This document shows positions 1-4,945 of a stretch of 5,375 nucleotides of DNA, in pieces; the stretch's first letter is position 1; every line of letters starts with the position of its first letter. Both the position numbers and the translations under genes were made by a program. The notes beneath the pieces were generated by a model. That model saw nothing but the letters and a program-made list of their open reading frames with translations, did no database searches and was not told where the DNA came from. The stretch is from an uncultured Eggerthellaceae bacterium (GTDB lineage: Bacteria; Actinomycetota; Coriobacteriia; Coriobacteriales; Eggerthellaceae): contig CAKTVK010000128.1 of NCBI GenBank assembly GCA_934623455.1, positions 1 to 5,375 on the forward strand, written 5' to 3'.

Positions 1-533
1 TTGACCAGGCTGTTTGCGATTGCTCGAGCGCCAATGCGCTTGCCGCGGGCCTTCCCGTGGATGAGTTTATGCGCACGCAGCTTCCCGATGTGTACGCTGC
101 GGGTGATGTTGCGCGCGTGCTGAACAAGGCTACGGGACAGCACGTTGTTGCGGGTTTGTGGAAAGAAGCGTGCTTGCAGGGCACTTGCGCCGGTCGCGCC
201 ATGGCGGCGGTACTTCAAGGCGAGCAGCCGGCTAGCGAGGCGCGCTACAACGGCTTTGTTCCTAGTAATTCCATTGCAGTTGGCGGCGCGGTAGTTCTTT
301 CCGGCGGCTCCATGGAGCTTTCCGAGCGCTGCTGGATGGACGTTGAGCGTCGCAACGGCTGCGTGATTGCAACGGTGCGCGAAGCGGCGAGTGGCGACGT
401 TTCCGCAGATGAAACTGCTTATGCGAAGAACGCGCGCTTGGTAGGTTACAACGTATTTTCCGACAATGCCGATCCGGCAACAAGCCTTGCATACGACGAG
501 GCCGCCATGCTGTATCGCCAGATGAATGCATAG
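1..533 (+). CDS. NAD(P)/FAD-dependent oxidoreductase, C-terminal part (5' end outside window)
   Basis: The reading frame is open from the window edge (first full codon at position 3) to TAG at 531-533, giving 176 visible residues. The motif TQLPDVYAAGDVA, about residues 25-37 of the visible part, is the conserved C-terminal FAD-contacting segment of pyridine nucleotide-disulfide oxidoreductase-fold flavoproteins. It is followed by GLWKEACLQGTCAGRAMA and then YNGFVPSNSIAVGG, the pattern seen in rubredoxin-reductase/nitrite-reductase-type NAD(P)H:FAD enzymes (W..A..QG..A...M, then a Y.G..P.NS stretch). The GTG at 57 lies inside this conserved region, so it is not the start. The gene ends 12 bases before an iron-sulfur CCG-domain protein, so the two are probably cotranscribed and the flavoprotein probably passes electrons from NAD(P)H to or from that partner. 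The fold is fairly certain; the substrate is unknown because the N-terminal half is missing. Confidence 0.85.
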   Translation, partial: DQAVCDCSSANALAAGLPVDEFMRTQLPDVYAAGDVARVLNKATGQHVVAGLWKEACLQGTCAGRAMAAVLQGEQPASEARYNGFVPSNSIAVGGAVVLSGGSMELSERCWMDVERRNGCVIATVREAASGDVSADETAYAKNARLVGYNVFSDNADPATSLAYDEAAMLYRQMNA

Positions 534-545
534 GGGGCTGGGATA

Positions 546-1820
546 ATGAGCGATCAAATTGAAAACATTCAGACGGCTGAGCAAACGGCCGAGCAGGTCC
601 CGCAGCTAACGAATGCGGCAACGTATTGGAAGTTCATGGGCCAGTGCACCGAGTGCGGACATTGCCGCGAGACGTGTGCGTCTCTTTCGTGCGCGGGCTT
701 GAACCTGGGACAGATTGCCAAGCGCATGTTGGCTGCTCAGCGCAAGGCGGCGCAGGCGCAGGCAGATGGCGAAGCCGCAGAGGCACCCAGTTTGGCGCAG
801 GTCATTGCGGCCGATCCGAATCTGGTACAGGCGGTGCGCGGCTGTTTCTTCTGCGCGTCGTGCCAGCAAACCTGCTTCGCGCACAACGACGTTTCCGGAC
901 TTATCTATGCTGCGCGCATTGATTTCCAGAACCTGGGGCTTATTCCGCGTGATGCGTGGTCGAGCGTTTTGGTTGACCAGGAGTGGGACATCTTTACGGC
1001 GTATCGTGCCATTTGGGGCATTGGCTATGCCGATTTGACCAGGCACTTTGCAAGCGATTATGGTCAGGCGCAAACGGATTGTCGGATTGCGTTTTTCCCA
1101 GGATGCTCGCTTGCCGCATATGGTCCCGAGCTTACGCGTGAGGTATTTGCCACGCTTGAGGAAGTGGGCGGCAAAACGACCATGATCGACCACTGCTGCG
1201 GATCTCCGCTGAAGAGCGCCGGGTTCTACGATCGCGCCGAGGCGCTGTGCGATAAGATTGCCGGTGAGATCGCATCGTCGGGAGCGCGCATTGTGGTGTG
1301 CGCATGCCCCGGTTGCAAGAATGCCCTGATAAGCACCATGAAACGCAACAATATGGACGTGCAGGTGACCACAGTTTCCGAGTATCTTTTGGAGCAGGGG
1401 TTCACGCCCAAGCGCGATTGCAGCCAGCTTGCCATGTGCTTCTCGAAGTCATGCCAGGACCGCGATGGCTCCTGCCTTGCTGCCACGCGCGAACTGCTTG
1501 GTGCGACCGACGAGCAAACGACAGTGTTCCACGGCTGCTGTGGTGCAGGCGGCGCGGTAAGCGCATACGATTACAACCGCCAAGGCCAGCAGGTCGATAA
1601 AAAGCTGAGCTTTGCGAAAGACGGCGAGATGGTAGTTACCATGTGTCCCACCTGCACGTATACGTATGCATTCCAGCTGATGAGTGCGCCGCGTGCCCTT
1701 GGTAACGCGAACTACCTGGAGCTTTTGTTCCTGAATGGCTTCGATTGGAATAAAGTATCCAGCCAGTTGAACAGCATGTGGACAGGGCAGTACGGCTCTT
1801 GGTTGGCAAGCGTGTTTTAA
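546..1820 (+). CDS. (Fe-S)-binding protein with two 4Fe-4S motifs and two CCG domains (HdrD/GlpC/LldE-like)
   Basis: This is a 424-residue cysteine-rich electron carrier or oxidoreductase subunit. The N-terminal part carries two CxxCxxCxxxC ferredoxin motifs, C34-C37-C40-C44 (CTECGHCRETC) and C100-C103-C106-C110 (CFFCASCQQTC). Both lack the proline usual after the fourth cysteine. The C-terminal half has two CCG domains: C187 (FFPGC), C217-C218-G, C254-P-G-C257; then C298/C303, C331-C332-G, C367-P-T-C370. CCG domains bind a noncubane 4Fe-4S cluster in HdrB/HdrD and occur in GlpC, LldE and GlcF. No membrane segment or signal peptide is visible, so it is probably cytoplasmic. The start ATG at 546 has a G-rich stretch (533-537) at fitting distance and lies just after the upstream flavoprotein stop, indicating an operon. 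It could be a heterodisulfide reductase-like, 2-hydroxyacid or glycerol-phosphate oxidation component; the sequence alone does not decide. The family call is firm and the reaction is not. Confidence 0.88.
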   Translation: MSDQIENIQTAEQTAEQVPQLTNAATYWKFMGQCTECGHCRETCASLSCAGLNLGQIAKRMLAAQRKAAQAQADGEAAEAPSLAQVIAADPNLVQAVRGCFFCASCQQTCFAHNDVSGLIYAARIDFQNLGLIPRDAWSSVLVDQEWDIFTAYRAIWGIGYADLTRHFASDYGQAQTDCRIAFFPGCSLAAYGPELTREVFATLEEVGGKTTMIDHCCGSPLKSAGFYDRAEALCDKIAGEIASSGARIVVCACPGCKNALISTMKRNNMDVQVTTVSEYLLEQGFTPKRDCSQLAMCFSKSCQDRDGSCLAATRELLGATDEQTTVFHGCCGAGGAVSAYDYNRQGQQVDKKLSFAKDGEMVVTMCPTCTYTYAFQLMSAPRALGNANYLELLFLNGFDWNKVSSQLNSMWTGQYGSWLASVF

Positions 1821-1858
1821 GAAGCGCACGCGTCCGACGCGCGCGAGGCGGGAAAGCG

Positions 1859-1908
1859 GGGCTGTGGGGTGATCCCTGCAGCCCTTGCCTGTTTGCGAGG
1901 CTTTTTTT
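1859..1908 (+). terminator. Rho-independent terminator region after the Fe-S gene
   Basis: An 11-bp stem can form between 1859-1869 and 1874-1884 (outer GGGCTG/CAGCCC, two G-U pairs, inner GGG/CCC) with a TGAT loop. It is followed by a second small hairpin, GCCT (1887-1890) with AGGC (1898-1901), and then seven T residues (1902-1908). The position, 38 bases after the stop of the Fe-S gene, fits transcription termination of the flavoprotein/Fe-S operon. The stronger hairpin is 17 bases from the T-run, so the exact terminating structure is uncertain. Confidence 0.65.
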
Positions 1909-1914
1909 GCGCTT

Positions 1915-2139
1915 ATGTTGTTGAAAAAACGCTTTCAAATTCGAAGTTGTGGTCGGTTGGAAGTAGGTCGAAGCTTCGGTGGAGTCGTTATTTGAAGTGC
2001 CTATTTCCCTCGCAATCATTCGACCTGGCGTTTTGCTTGGCCACGATTTCGGGCGACTGCTTTTCTTGCAACGTTTTGCGTTTCTGCCTACCCCCAACCT
2101 GCATCAACTTCGAATTTGAGGCTCAAAATTCAACAACAT
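1915..2139. mobile_element. MITE-like 225-bp element with long terminal inverted repeats
   Basis: The ends are inverted copies in constant register. ATGTTGTTGAA (1915-1925) matches TTCAACAACAT (2129-2139). After 9 unmatched bases, TCAAATTCGAAGTTG (1935-1949) matches CAACTTCGAATTTGA (2105-2119). After 5 more, GGTTGG and GTAGG (1955-1967) match the complement of 2087-2099. This makes a 53-bp imperfect terminal inverted repeat. The interior holds an 8-bp inverted repeat, AGGTCGAA (1965-1972) with TTCGACCT (2019-2026), and an 8-bp direct repeat CGTTTTGC (2029, 2072). It is richer in A and T than the flanking genes. No transposase is encoded and no target-site duplication is evident. A non-autonomous MITE fits best; a large hairpin RNA or an IS remnant is the alternative. 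Confidence 0.6.
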
Positions 2140-2140
2140 G

Positions 2141-2198
2141 AATCGAAAACGTCCGTTCGTCAAAACGGCCGGAGAAGTTGGAGCGGGCGACGGGACTC
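2141..2198 (-). pseudogene. Truncated tRNA-Gly 3' end plus decayed terminator
   Basis: These 58 bases align without gaps to 2505-2562, the terminator and 3' end of the intact tRNA-Gly, at 47 of 58 positions by my count. Read on the minus strand it gives the 3' half of a T-arm (GAGTCCCG), an acceptor 3' strand CGCCCGC and TCCA, then a spacer and a hairpin CGGCCGTT/AACGGACG (one mismatch) with TTTT. The acceptor sequence would suit a glycine tRNA beginning GCGGGCG. The 5' part of the tRNA is absent: after CGGGACTC (plus strand) a 15-base palindrome-containing stretch interrupts the expected CGAACC, and no anticodon arm follows. It is therefore a relic of a duplicated tRNA-Gly or an attachment-site copy, not a working gene. 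Confidence 0.6.
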
Positions 2199-2324
2199 CG
2201 GCGTTCGCTGCGCGAACCCCGACCCCTCCCTCGCAAGCTCGGTCGGGCGAATTCCTAAAAACGTGCCACCGGCACGTTTTCTTAACGGAATTCCACCTCA
2301 TCGGTTCGAGTCCCGCTGCTCCCA
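2180..2324. repeat. Composite palindromic element bounded by opposed tRNA T-arm/acceptor sequences
   Basis: The outer arms GGAGC (2180-2184) and CGGGACTC (2191-2198) are complementary to GCTCC (2318-2322) and GAGTCCCG (2308-2315). CGAACC (2213-2218) is complementary to GGTTCG (2303-2308). Both ends resemble tRNA 3' halves pointing in opposite directions; the right end reads GGTTCGAGTCCCG then CTGCTCCCA on the plus strand. Internal stems include GTTCGC/GCGAAC around TGC (2203-2217), CCGACC/GGTCGG (2219-2224, 2241-2246) and the palindrome at 2249-2293. No complete tRNA cloverleaf can be drawn on either strand. It looks like a structured repeat built from tRNA pieces; its function is unknown. 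Confidence 0.5.
2249..2293. repeat. Strong palindrome with central 10-bp hairpin
   Basis: A perfect 10-bp stem, AAAACGTGCC (2258-2267) with GGCACGTTTT (2271-2280), encloses an ACC loop. It is flanked by GAATTCC (2249-2255) and GGAATTC (2287-2293). Because the stem ends in A and T runs it could terminate transcription from either side, but no gene nearby clearly needs it. It forms the core of the composite element at 2180-2324. Confidence 0.6.
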
Positions 2325-2404
2325 GCCCAGGTGATGAAACCTCCTTATTGATGCGAAAATCGCTTAGCACCTTGCCGAAAGCGAAAAGCGTATCGGCTGA
2401 GCAG

Positions 2405-2476
2405 AAAGGCCCGGCGCGCGACCGAGCGTATCTCGATACGCGATGTTGTCGCGCGAGCGAAGCGTCAAGGGCCTTT
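2405..2476. other. Clamped nested hairpin (possible structured RNA or palindromic repeat)
   Basis: Three nested complementary pairs are present. The outer clamp is AAAGGCCC (2405-2412) with GGGCCTTT (2469-2476). The middle stem is CGCGCGAC (2415-2422) with GTCGCGCG (2448-2455). The tip is GCGTAT (2426-2431) with ATACGC (2436-2441) around a CTCG loop. Thirteen unpaired bases lie on the 3' side. There is no T-run, so it is not an ordinary terminator. It lies between the tRNA relic and the terminator of the intact tRNA-Gly and overlaps no credible gene. It may be an interspersed repeat or a small RNA; strand and function cannot be decided. Confidence 0.5.
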
Positions 2477-2508
2477 GTGCCAGCCTAGGCGCTTTGTAGC
2501 GTAAAACG

Positions 2509-2535
2509 AAAAACGGCCGTTCGTCAGAACGGCCG
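2509..2535 (-). terminator. Rho-independent terminator of tRNA-Gly
   Basis: Read on the minus strand, a perfect 9-bp stem CGGCCGTTC/GAACGGCCG (2527-2535 with 2514-2522) closes a TGAC loop and runs directly into five T residues (complement of 2509-2513). It begins 7 bases after the CCA end of the tRNA-Gly, the expected place for its terminator. Confidence 0.85.
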
Positions 2536-2542
2536 GGAAGTT

Positions 2543-2617
2543 TGGAGCGGGTAACGGGACTCGAACCCGCGAATGCGAGCTTGGGAAGCTCGTGCCTTAC
2601 CACTTGGCGATACCCGC
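2543..2617 (-). tRNA. tRNA-Gly (anticodon CCC)
   Basis: The minus strand folds into a full cloverleaf. The acceptor stem is GCGGGTA with TACCCGC, followed by T and an encoded CCA. The D-arm GCC/GGC has an AAGTGGTAA loop. The anticodon stem CGAGC/GCTCG has loop TTCCCAA, giving anticodon CCC (complement of 2583-2585). The T-arm is GCGGG-TTCGAGT-CCCGT with one G-U pair. It reads the glycine codon GGG. It stands alone, with its own promoter upstream and terminator downstream. Its 3' end is duplicated at 2141-2198. Confidence 0.96.
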
Positions 2618-2632
2618 AATTGAGTAAATGAT

Positions 2633-2660
2633 AGTATACCGCATCGCGCAGCTTTGTCGT
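2633..2660 (-). promoter_or_regulatory. Promoter of tRNA-Gly
   Basis: On the minus strand a -10 box TATACT (complement of 2633-2638) lies about 15 bases before the tRNA 5' end. A partial -35 box ACGACA (complement of 2655-2660, four of six to TTGACA) stands 16 bases further upstream. The -10 is a close sigma-70 match and the -35 is weak. Confidence 0.6.
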
Positions 2661-2848
2661 TGGAAATCCTTCTTAAGTCCATGCTTTTCTTCGTCGTTTG
2701 CGAGCTCCGGGTCAAGCCTGCTAACGTAGCGGTTCGCGAGTCTTCTCGTGTTTGTCGGGGTGAATCCGCCGCGCATGGCAAGCGCTATGTGGCGCGCCGG
2801 CTTTGTTGACAAGCATCTGGGTAAACAGAAGGAAAGAAACGGAACGCA

Positions 2849-3223
2849 TTACTTCGCTAAAGCCTGGTACGACTCTCCCCAAACCCACATGGAATCCATG
2901 ATGGGCCTTAGGCTTTGGCCCAGCTCCGTGAGGGAGTACTCAACGCGGGGTGGAACCTCTGCGTAGACCCTTCTGACGACAAGCCCCGCGTCCTCCATAC
3001 TGCGCAGGTTCGTGGTAAGGACCTTTTGGGAGACATCTCCCACGCTGCGTTGGAGGGCCTTAAATCTCATCGAGCCGTTTAGGAGCAGATCCCGCATTAT
3101 GAGCAGCTTCCACTTGCTGCCAATCAGGGACACGCAGGTCTCCACTGGGCAGGCGGGAAGGTCGCTTTTCTTGGGGAGCTCGTTATTGCGGTACTCGGTG
3201 TAGCCGATTTCATCGTCGCTCAT
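2849..3223 (-). CDS. HxlR-family winged helix-turn-helix transcriptional regulator
   Basis: This is a 124-residue DNA-binding regulator, the normal length for the HxlR family. The signature CPVETCVSLIGSKWKLLIMR (residues 25-44) is followed by the winged helix (F54-KALQRSVGDVSQKVLTTNLR, then LVVRRVYAEVPPRVEYSLTE at 81-100) and a C-terminal dimer helix (LGQSLRPIMDSMWVWGESY). C25 sits at the conserved cysteine position used for electrophile or oxidant sensing in members such as YodB and HypR; C30 is a second nearby cysteine. The start ATG (3221-3223) has AGGTG (complement of 3231-3235) seven bases upstream. It is divergent from the SnoaL-like gene at 3367 across 143 bases containing small palindromes, the usual arrangement for an HxlR regulator and its target. 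The inducer is unknown; a redox or aldehyde/quinone signal is inferred from the family and the cysteine. Confidence 0.93.
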   Translation of the reverse strand: MSDDEIGYTEYRNNELPKKSDLPACPVETCVSLIGSKWKLLIMRDLLLNGSMRFKALQRSVGDVSQKVLTTNLRSMEDAGLVVRRVYAEVPPRVEYSLTELGQSLRPIMDSMWVWGESYQALAK

Positions 3224-3245
3224 TGTGTATCACCTGTTCATCTAT

Positions 3246-3280
3246 GGTTACTTTTAAGTACCTACAGCACTTTATAGTGC
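3246..3280. promoter_or_regulatory. Probable operators for the HxlR regulator
   Basis: Two small palindromes sit between the divergent genes: TACTT-TT-AAGTA (3249-3260, nearly extended to 3246-3262) and GCACT-TTAT-AGTGC (3267-3280). CCTAC occurs beside both (3261, 3280). The second palindrome contains TTTATA (3271-3276), which on the minus strand reads TATAAA, a possible -10 for the regulator gene, though no good -35 is seen. Binding here could repress the regulator itself and, being just upstream of the -35 at 3286, affect the operon. Operator identity is inference. Confidence 0.45.
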
Positions 3281-3285
3281 CTACT

Positions 3286-3313
3286 TTTACATTTGCACCA
3301 TAAATTCTATCAT
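3286..3313 (+). promoter_or_regulatory. Sigma-70-type promoter of the SnoaL-like operon
   Basis: TTTACA (3286-3291, five of six to TTGACA) and TATCAT (3308-3313, five of six to TATAAT) are separated by 16 bases. They lie about 45-50 bases ahead of the start codon at 3367. This is the best promoter match on the plus strand in the intergenic region. Confidence 0.6.
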
Positions 3314-3366
3314 AAAGTCAAGCAAGCGGCGAGAAGGACCGCAAACCCACAGGGAAAGGAACAGAA

Positions 3367-4140
3367 ATGAGCAATATCCAAAAAGCACTCAACCTCATCA
3401 GCACTTTCGCCACCGGAGACGCCAAGCAAGCGGCAAGCCTCCTTGACGAGGGCTACATTCAGCACAACCTTGCCTACGGCACGGGTCGCGACGCGTTCGT
3501 CGGCTCCGTGGAGTACCTGGCCTCTGCGCCCGTCAAGACGACGGTGAAAAACATTCGCGCGTTCGAGGACGGCGACAAGGTGTTCCTGCAGAACGTCTAC
3601 AACTTTGCTGGTGCCGGAGAGCAGGTCGCCTTTGACATCTTCCGCTTCAACGGCCAGGGACTCATCGCCGAGCACTGGGACAACCTTGCCAATATTGCTG
3701 AGCCGAACCCCTCTGGTCGCACGCAAATCGATGGTCCCGTTGAGGCTTCCGATCTCGACAAGACAGAGGAGAACCGAGCTCTTATCGAGGCGTTCCTTGT
3801 AGACGTTATGCAGGGGAAGCATCCCGAGAAGACCCCGGAGTATTTTGCGGGCGATGCCTACCTTCAGCACAACACCGGAATCGCTGATGGGCTTTCCGGC
3901 CTGGGAGCAGCGCTTGAGGCGCTCGCTACGAACGGCATCCAGATGATCTACGATAGGACCCACCAGGTTCTTGCGCAGGGCAACTTTGTCCTGGGCGTGA
4001 GCGAGGGCTCCTTCGGCGGCAAGCCCACGTTGTACTATGACCTTTGGCGCGTGGAAAATGGCAAAGTTGCGGAGCACTGGGATGTCATGGAGACCATCGC
4101 TGATTCGGCCGACTGGCAGAATGAGAATGGCAAGTTCTAA
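3367..4140 (+). CDS. Tandem SnoaL-like (NTF2-fold) protein
   Basis: This 257-residue protein is made of two NTF2/SnoaL-like repeats. Repeat 1 has YIQHN (30-34) and AEHWD (101-105); repeat 2 has YLQHN (165-169) and AEHWD (235-239), at almost identical spacing (71 and 70 residues). The linker is around 112-135. It resembles the group described as predicted SnoaL-like aldol-condensation-catalysing enzymes (COG4922 type). SnoaL itself is a polyketide cyclase, but most relatives have no proven reaction, so a small-molecule binding or catalytic role is all that can be said. There is no signal peptide or membrane segment, so it is probably cytoplasmic. The start ATG at 3367 has AAAGGA (3355-3360) six bases upstream. 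It is the first gene after the HxlR-facing promoter and probably leads the operon. A long minus-strand open frame opposite it is a shadow. Confidence 0.88.
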   Translation: MSNIQKALNLISTFATGDAKQAASLLDEGYIQHNLAYGTGRDAFVGSVEYLASAPVKTTVKNIRAFEDGDKVFLQNVYNFAGAGEQVAFDIFRFNGQGLIAEHWDNLANIAEPNPSGRTQIDGPVEASDLDKTEENRALIEAFLVDVMQGKHPEKTPEYFAGDAYLQHNTGIADGLSGLGAALEALATNGIQMIYDRTHQVLAQGNFVLGVSEGSFGGKPTLYYDLWRVENGKVAEHWDVMETIADSADWQNENGKF

Positions 4141-4173
4141 CACCGTGATAAAGCGGGACTAATGATTCAAAAT

Positions 4174-4205
4174 GCCGCGGCGCCCCTTGCAAGAGGTGTC
4201 GCGGC
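4174..4205 (+). other. Intercistronic hairpin upstream of the PNPOx-ferredoxin gene
   Basis: GCCGCGGCGCC (4174-4184) pairs with GGTGTCGCGGC (4195-4205) as an 11-bp stem with two G-U pairs and a 10-base loop. There is no T-run after it, so full termination is unlikely. It ends 7 bases before the Shine-Dalgarno sequence of the next gene. It could act as an RNA processing or stability element, or modulate translation. Confidence 0.5.
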
Positions 4206-4212
4206 CGATTAT

Positions 4213-4219
4213 GAGGAGG
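4213..4219 (+). promoter_or_regulatory. Shine-Dalgarno site fixing the start of the PNPOx-ferredoxin gene
   Basis: GAGGAGG lies six bases before ATG 4226 and is the strongest ribosome binding site in the window. It supports 4226 over the upstream in-frame ATG at 4172, which falls at the foot of the 4174-4205 hairpin. Confidence 0.8.
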
Positions 4220-4225
4220 CAAGAG

Positions 4226-4945
4226 ATGGGCTGGGAGAGAACATGGCAAGGGCAGGAAGCACAAAGCGGTCTTGGCCTGGCGGCATCCAGCCGCATCCCC
4301 GTCGCCAGCGTCGGGCAGATAGACGCTGGGTACTGTCTGCGCTTCCTAAGGCTCATCAGGGATTGCTCGTTCGCGACGGTCGATGCTAAGGGACTTCCCG
4401 CCGTCCGCGTGATAGACGTGATGCACGTCAAGGACGGAAGGCTCTACTTTCTTGCGCCCCGCGGCAAAGAGTTCTACAGAGAGATCTTGGGCAATCCTGT
4501 TGTAGCCATTGTTGGGCAGACAACGGATTTCAGGATGTGCAGGCTGCGAGGCCGGGCGGTTCGCGCCGCTGATGGGGAGCAAAAAGCGCTTGTTGACCGG
4601 ATGTTCGAGCTGAACCCCTCCATGGACCAGCTGTACCCCGCCGAGTCCCGTTACGCCTGCGAGGTTTTCTACATTGAGGACGGAAGCGGCGAGTACTTCG
4701 ACCTTGGCCAGAAGCCCATCGTAAGGGTGCCGTTCGCTATAGGCTGCGCCTTGTTGGATGCGAAAGGCGCGTTCGAGGTCTCAGAAGGGTGTGCGGGCTG
4801 CGGCGTATGCGCTGCCGTCTGCCCGCAAGACTGCATCGCGCGCACCGAAGACGGAACGTTTAGGATCGACCAGGGGGCATGCTTGCGCTGCGGGCTGTGC
4901 GAAGAGGCGTGCCCGCACGGCGCGATACGAAGGATAGGGAGATGA
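4226..4945 (+). CDS. PNPOx-fold flavoprotein fused to 2x[4Fe-4S] ferredoxin
   Basis: This 239-residue fusion has an N-terminal pyridoxamine-5'-phosphate-oxidase-like split-barrel domain (about 33-165) with the typical strand pattern FATVDAKGLPAVRVIDV (49-65), then GRLYFLAPRGKEFYREILGNP and a strand VVAIVGQT. Such domains usually bind FMN or F420. The C-terminal ferredoxin domain has C189-C192-C195-C199-P and C219-C222-C225-C229-P, each CxxCxxCxxxCP, for two 4Fe-4S clusters. Electrons probably pass between flavin and clusters to reduce a small molecule; the substrate is unknown, and true PNP oxidase activity is unlikely given the fusion. The alternative upstream ATG at 4172 would add 18 low-complexity residues and is not supported by the ribosome binding site. 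The stop TGA at 4943-4945 overlaps the ATG of the next gene (ATGA), so translation is probably coupled. Confidence 0.9.
   Translation: MGWERTWQGQEAQSGLGLAASSRIPVASVGQIDAGYCLRFLRLIRDCSFATVDAKGLPAVRVIDVMHVKDGRLYFLAPRGKEFYREILGNPVVAIVGQTTDFRMCRLRGRAVRAADGEQKALVDRMFELNPSMDQLYPAESRYACEVFYIEDGSGEYFDLGQKPIVRVPFAIGCALLDAKGAFEVSEGCAGCGVCAAVCPQDCIARTEDGTFRIDQGACLRCGLCEEACPHGAIRRIGR

Noticed and set aside
1869..2141. 90-residue plus-strand open frame over the inverted-repeat element
   Set aside because: It spans the terminator T-run and both ends of the palindromic element, and has no ribosome binding site or recognisable domain.
2180..2324. A complete additional tRNA gene
   Set aside because: Only T-arm and acceptor-like ends are present; no D-arm or anticodon arm can be placed on either strand.
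2138..2488. 116-residue plus-strand open frame across the tRNA-like repeats
   Set aside because: Its sequence is dictated by tRNA fragments and hairpins; no domain and no ribosome binding site.
1909..2500. CRISPR array
   Set aside because: The repeats are a few inverted or diverged copies of different lengths, not regularly spaced identical repeats with spacers, and no cas gene is visible.
2597..2812. 71-residue minus-strand open frame (TTG start) that looks somewhat protein-like
   Set aside because: It runs through the tRNA-Gly promoter into the tRNA itself, has no ribosome binding site and resembles no family I know.
3310..4143. 277-residue minus-strand open frame opposite the SnoaL-like gene
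   Set aside because: It is antisense to a well-supported gene with a good promoter and ribosome binding site, and its translation shows no recognisable domain.
4172..4225. Longer N-terminus for the PNPOx-ferredoxin protein starting at 4172
   Set aside because: The ATG sits at the foot of a strong hairpin without a ribosome binding site, whereas 4226 has GAGGAGG at ideal spacing.
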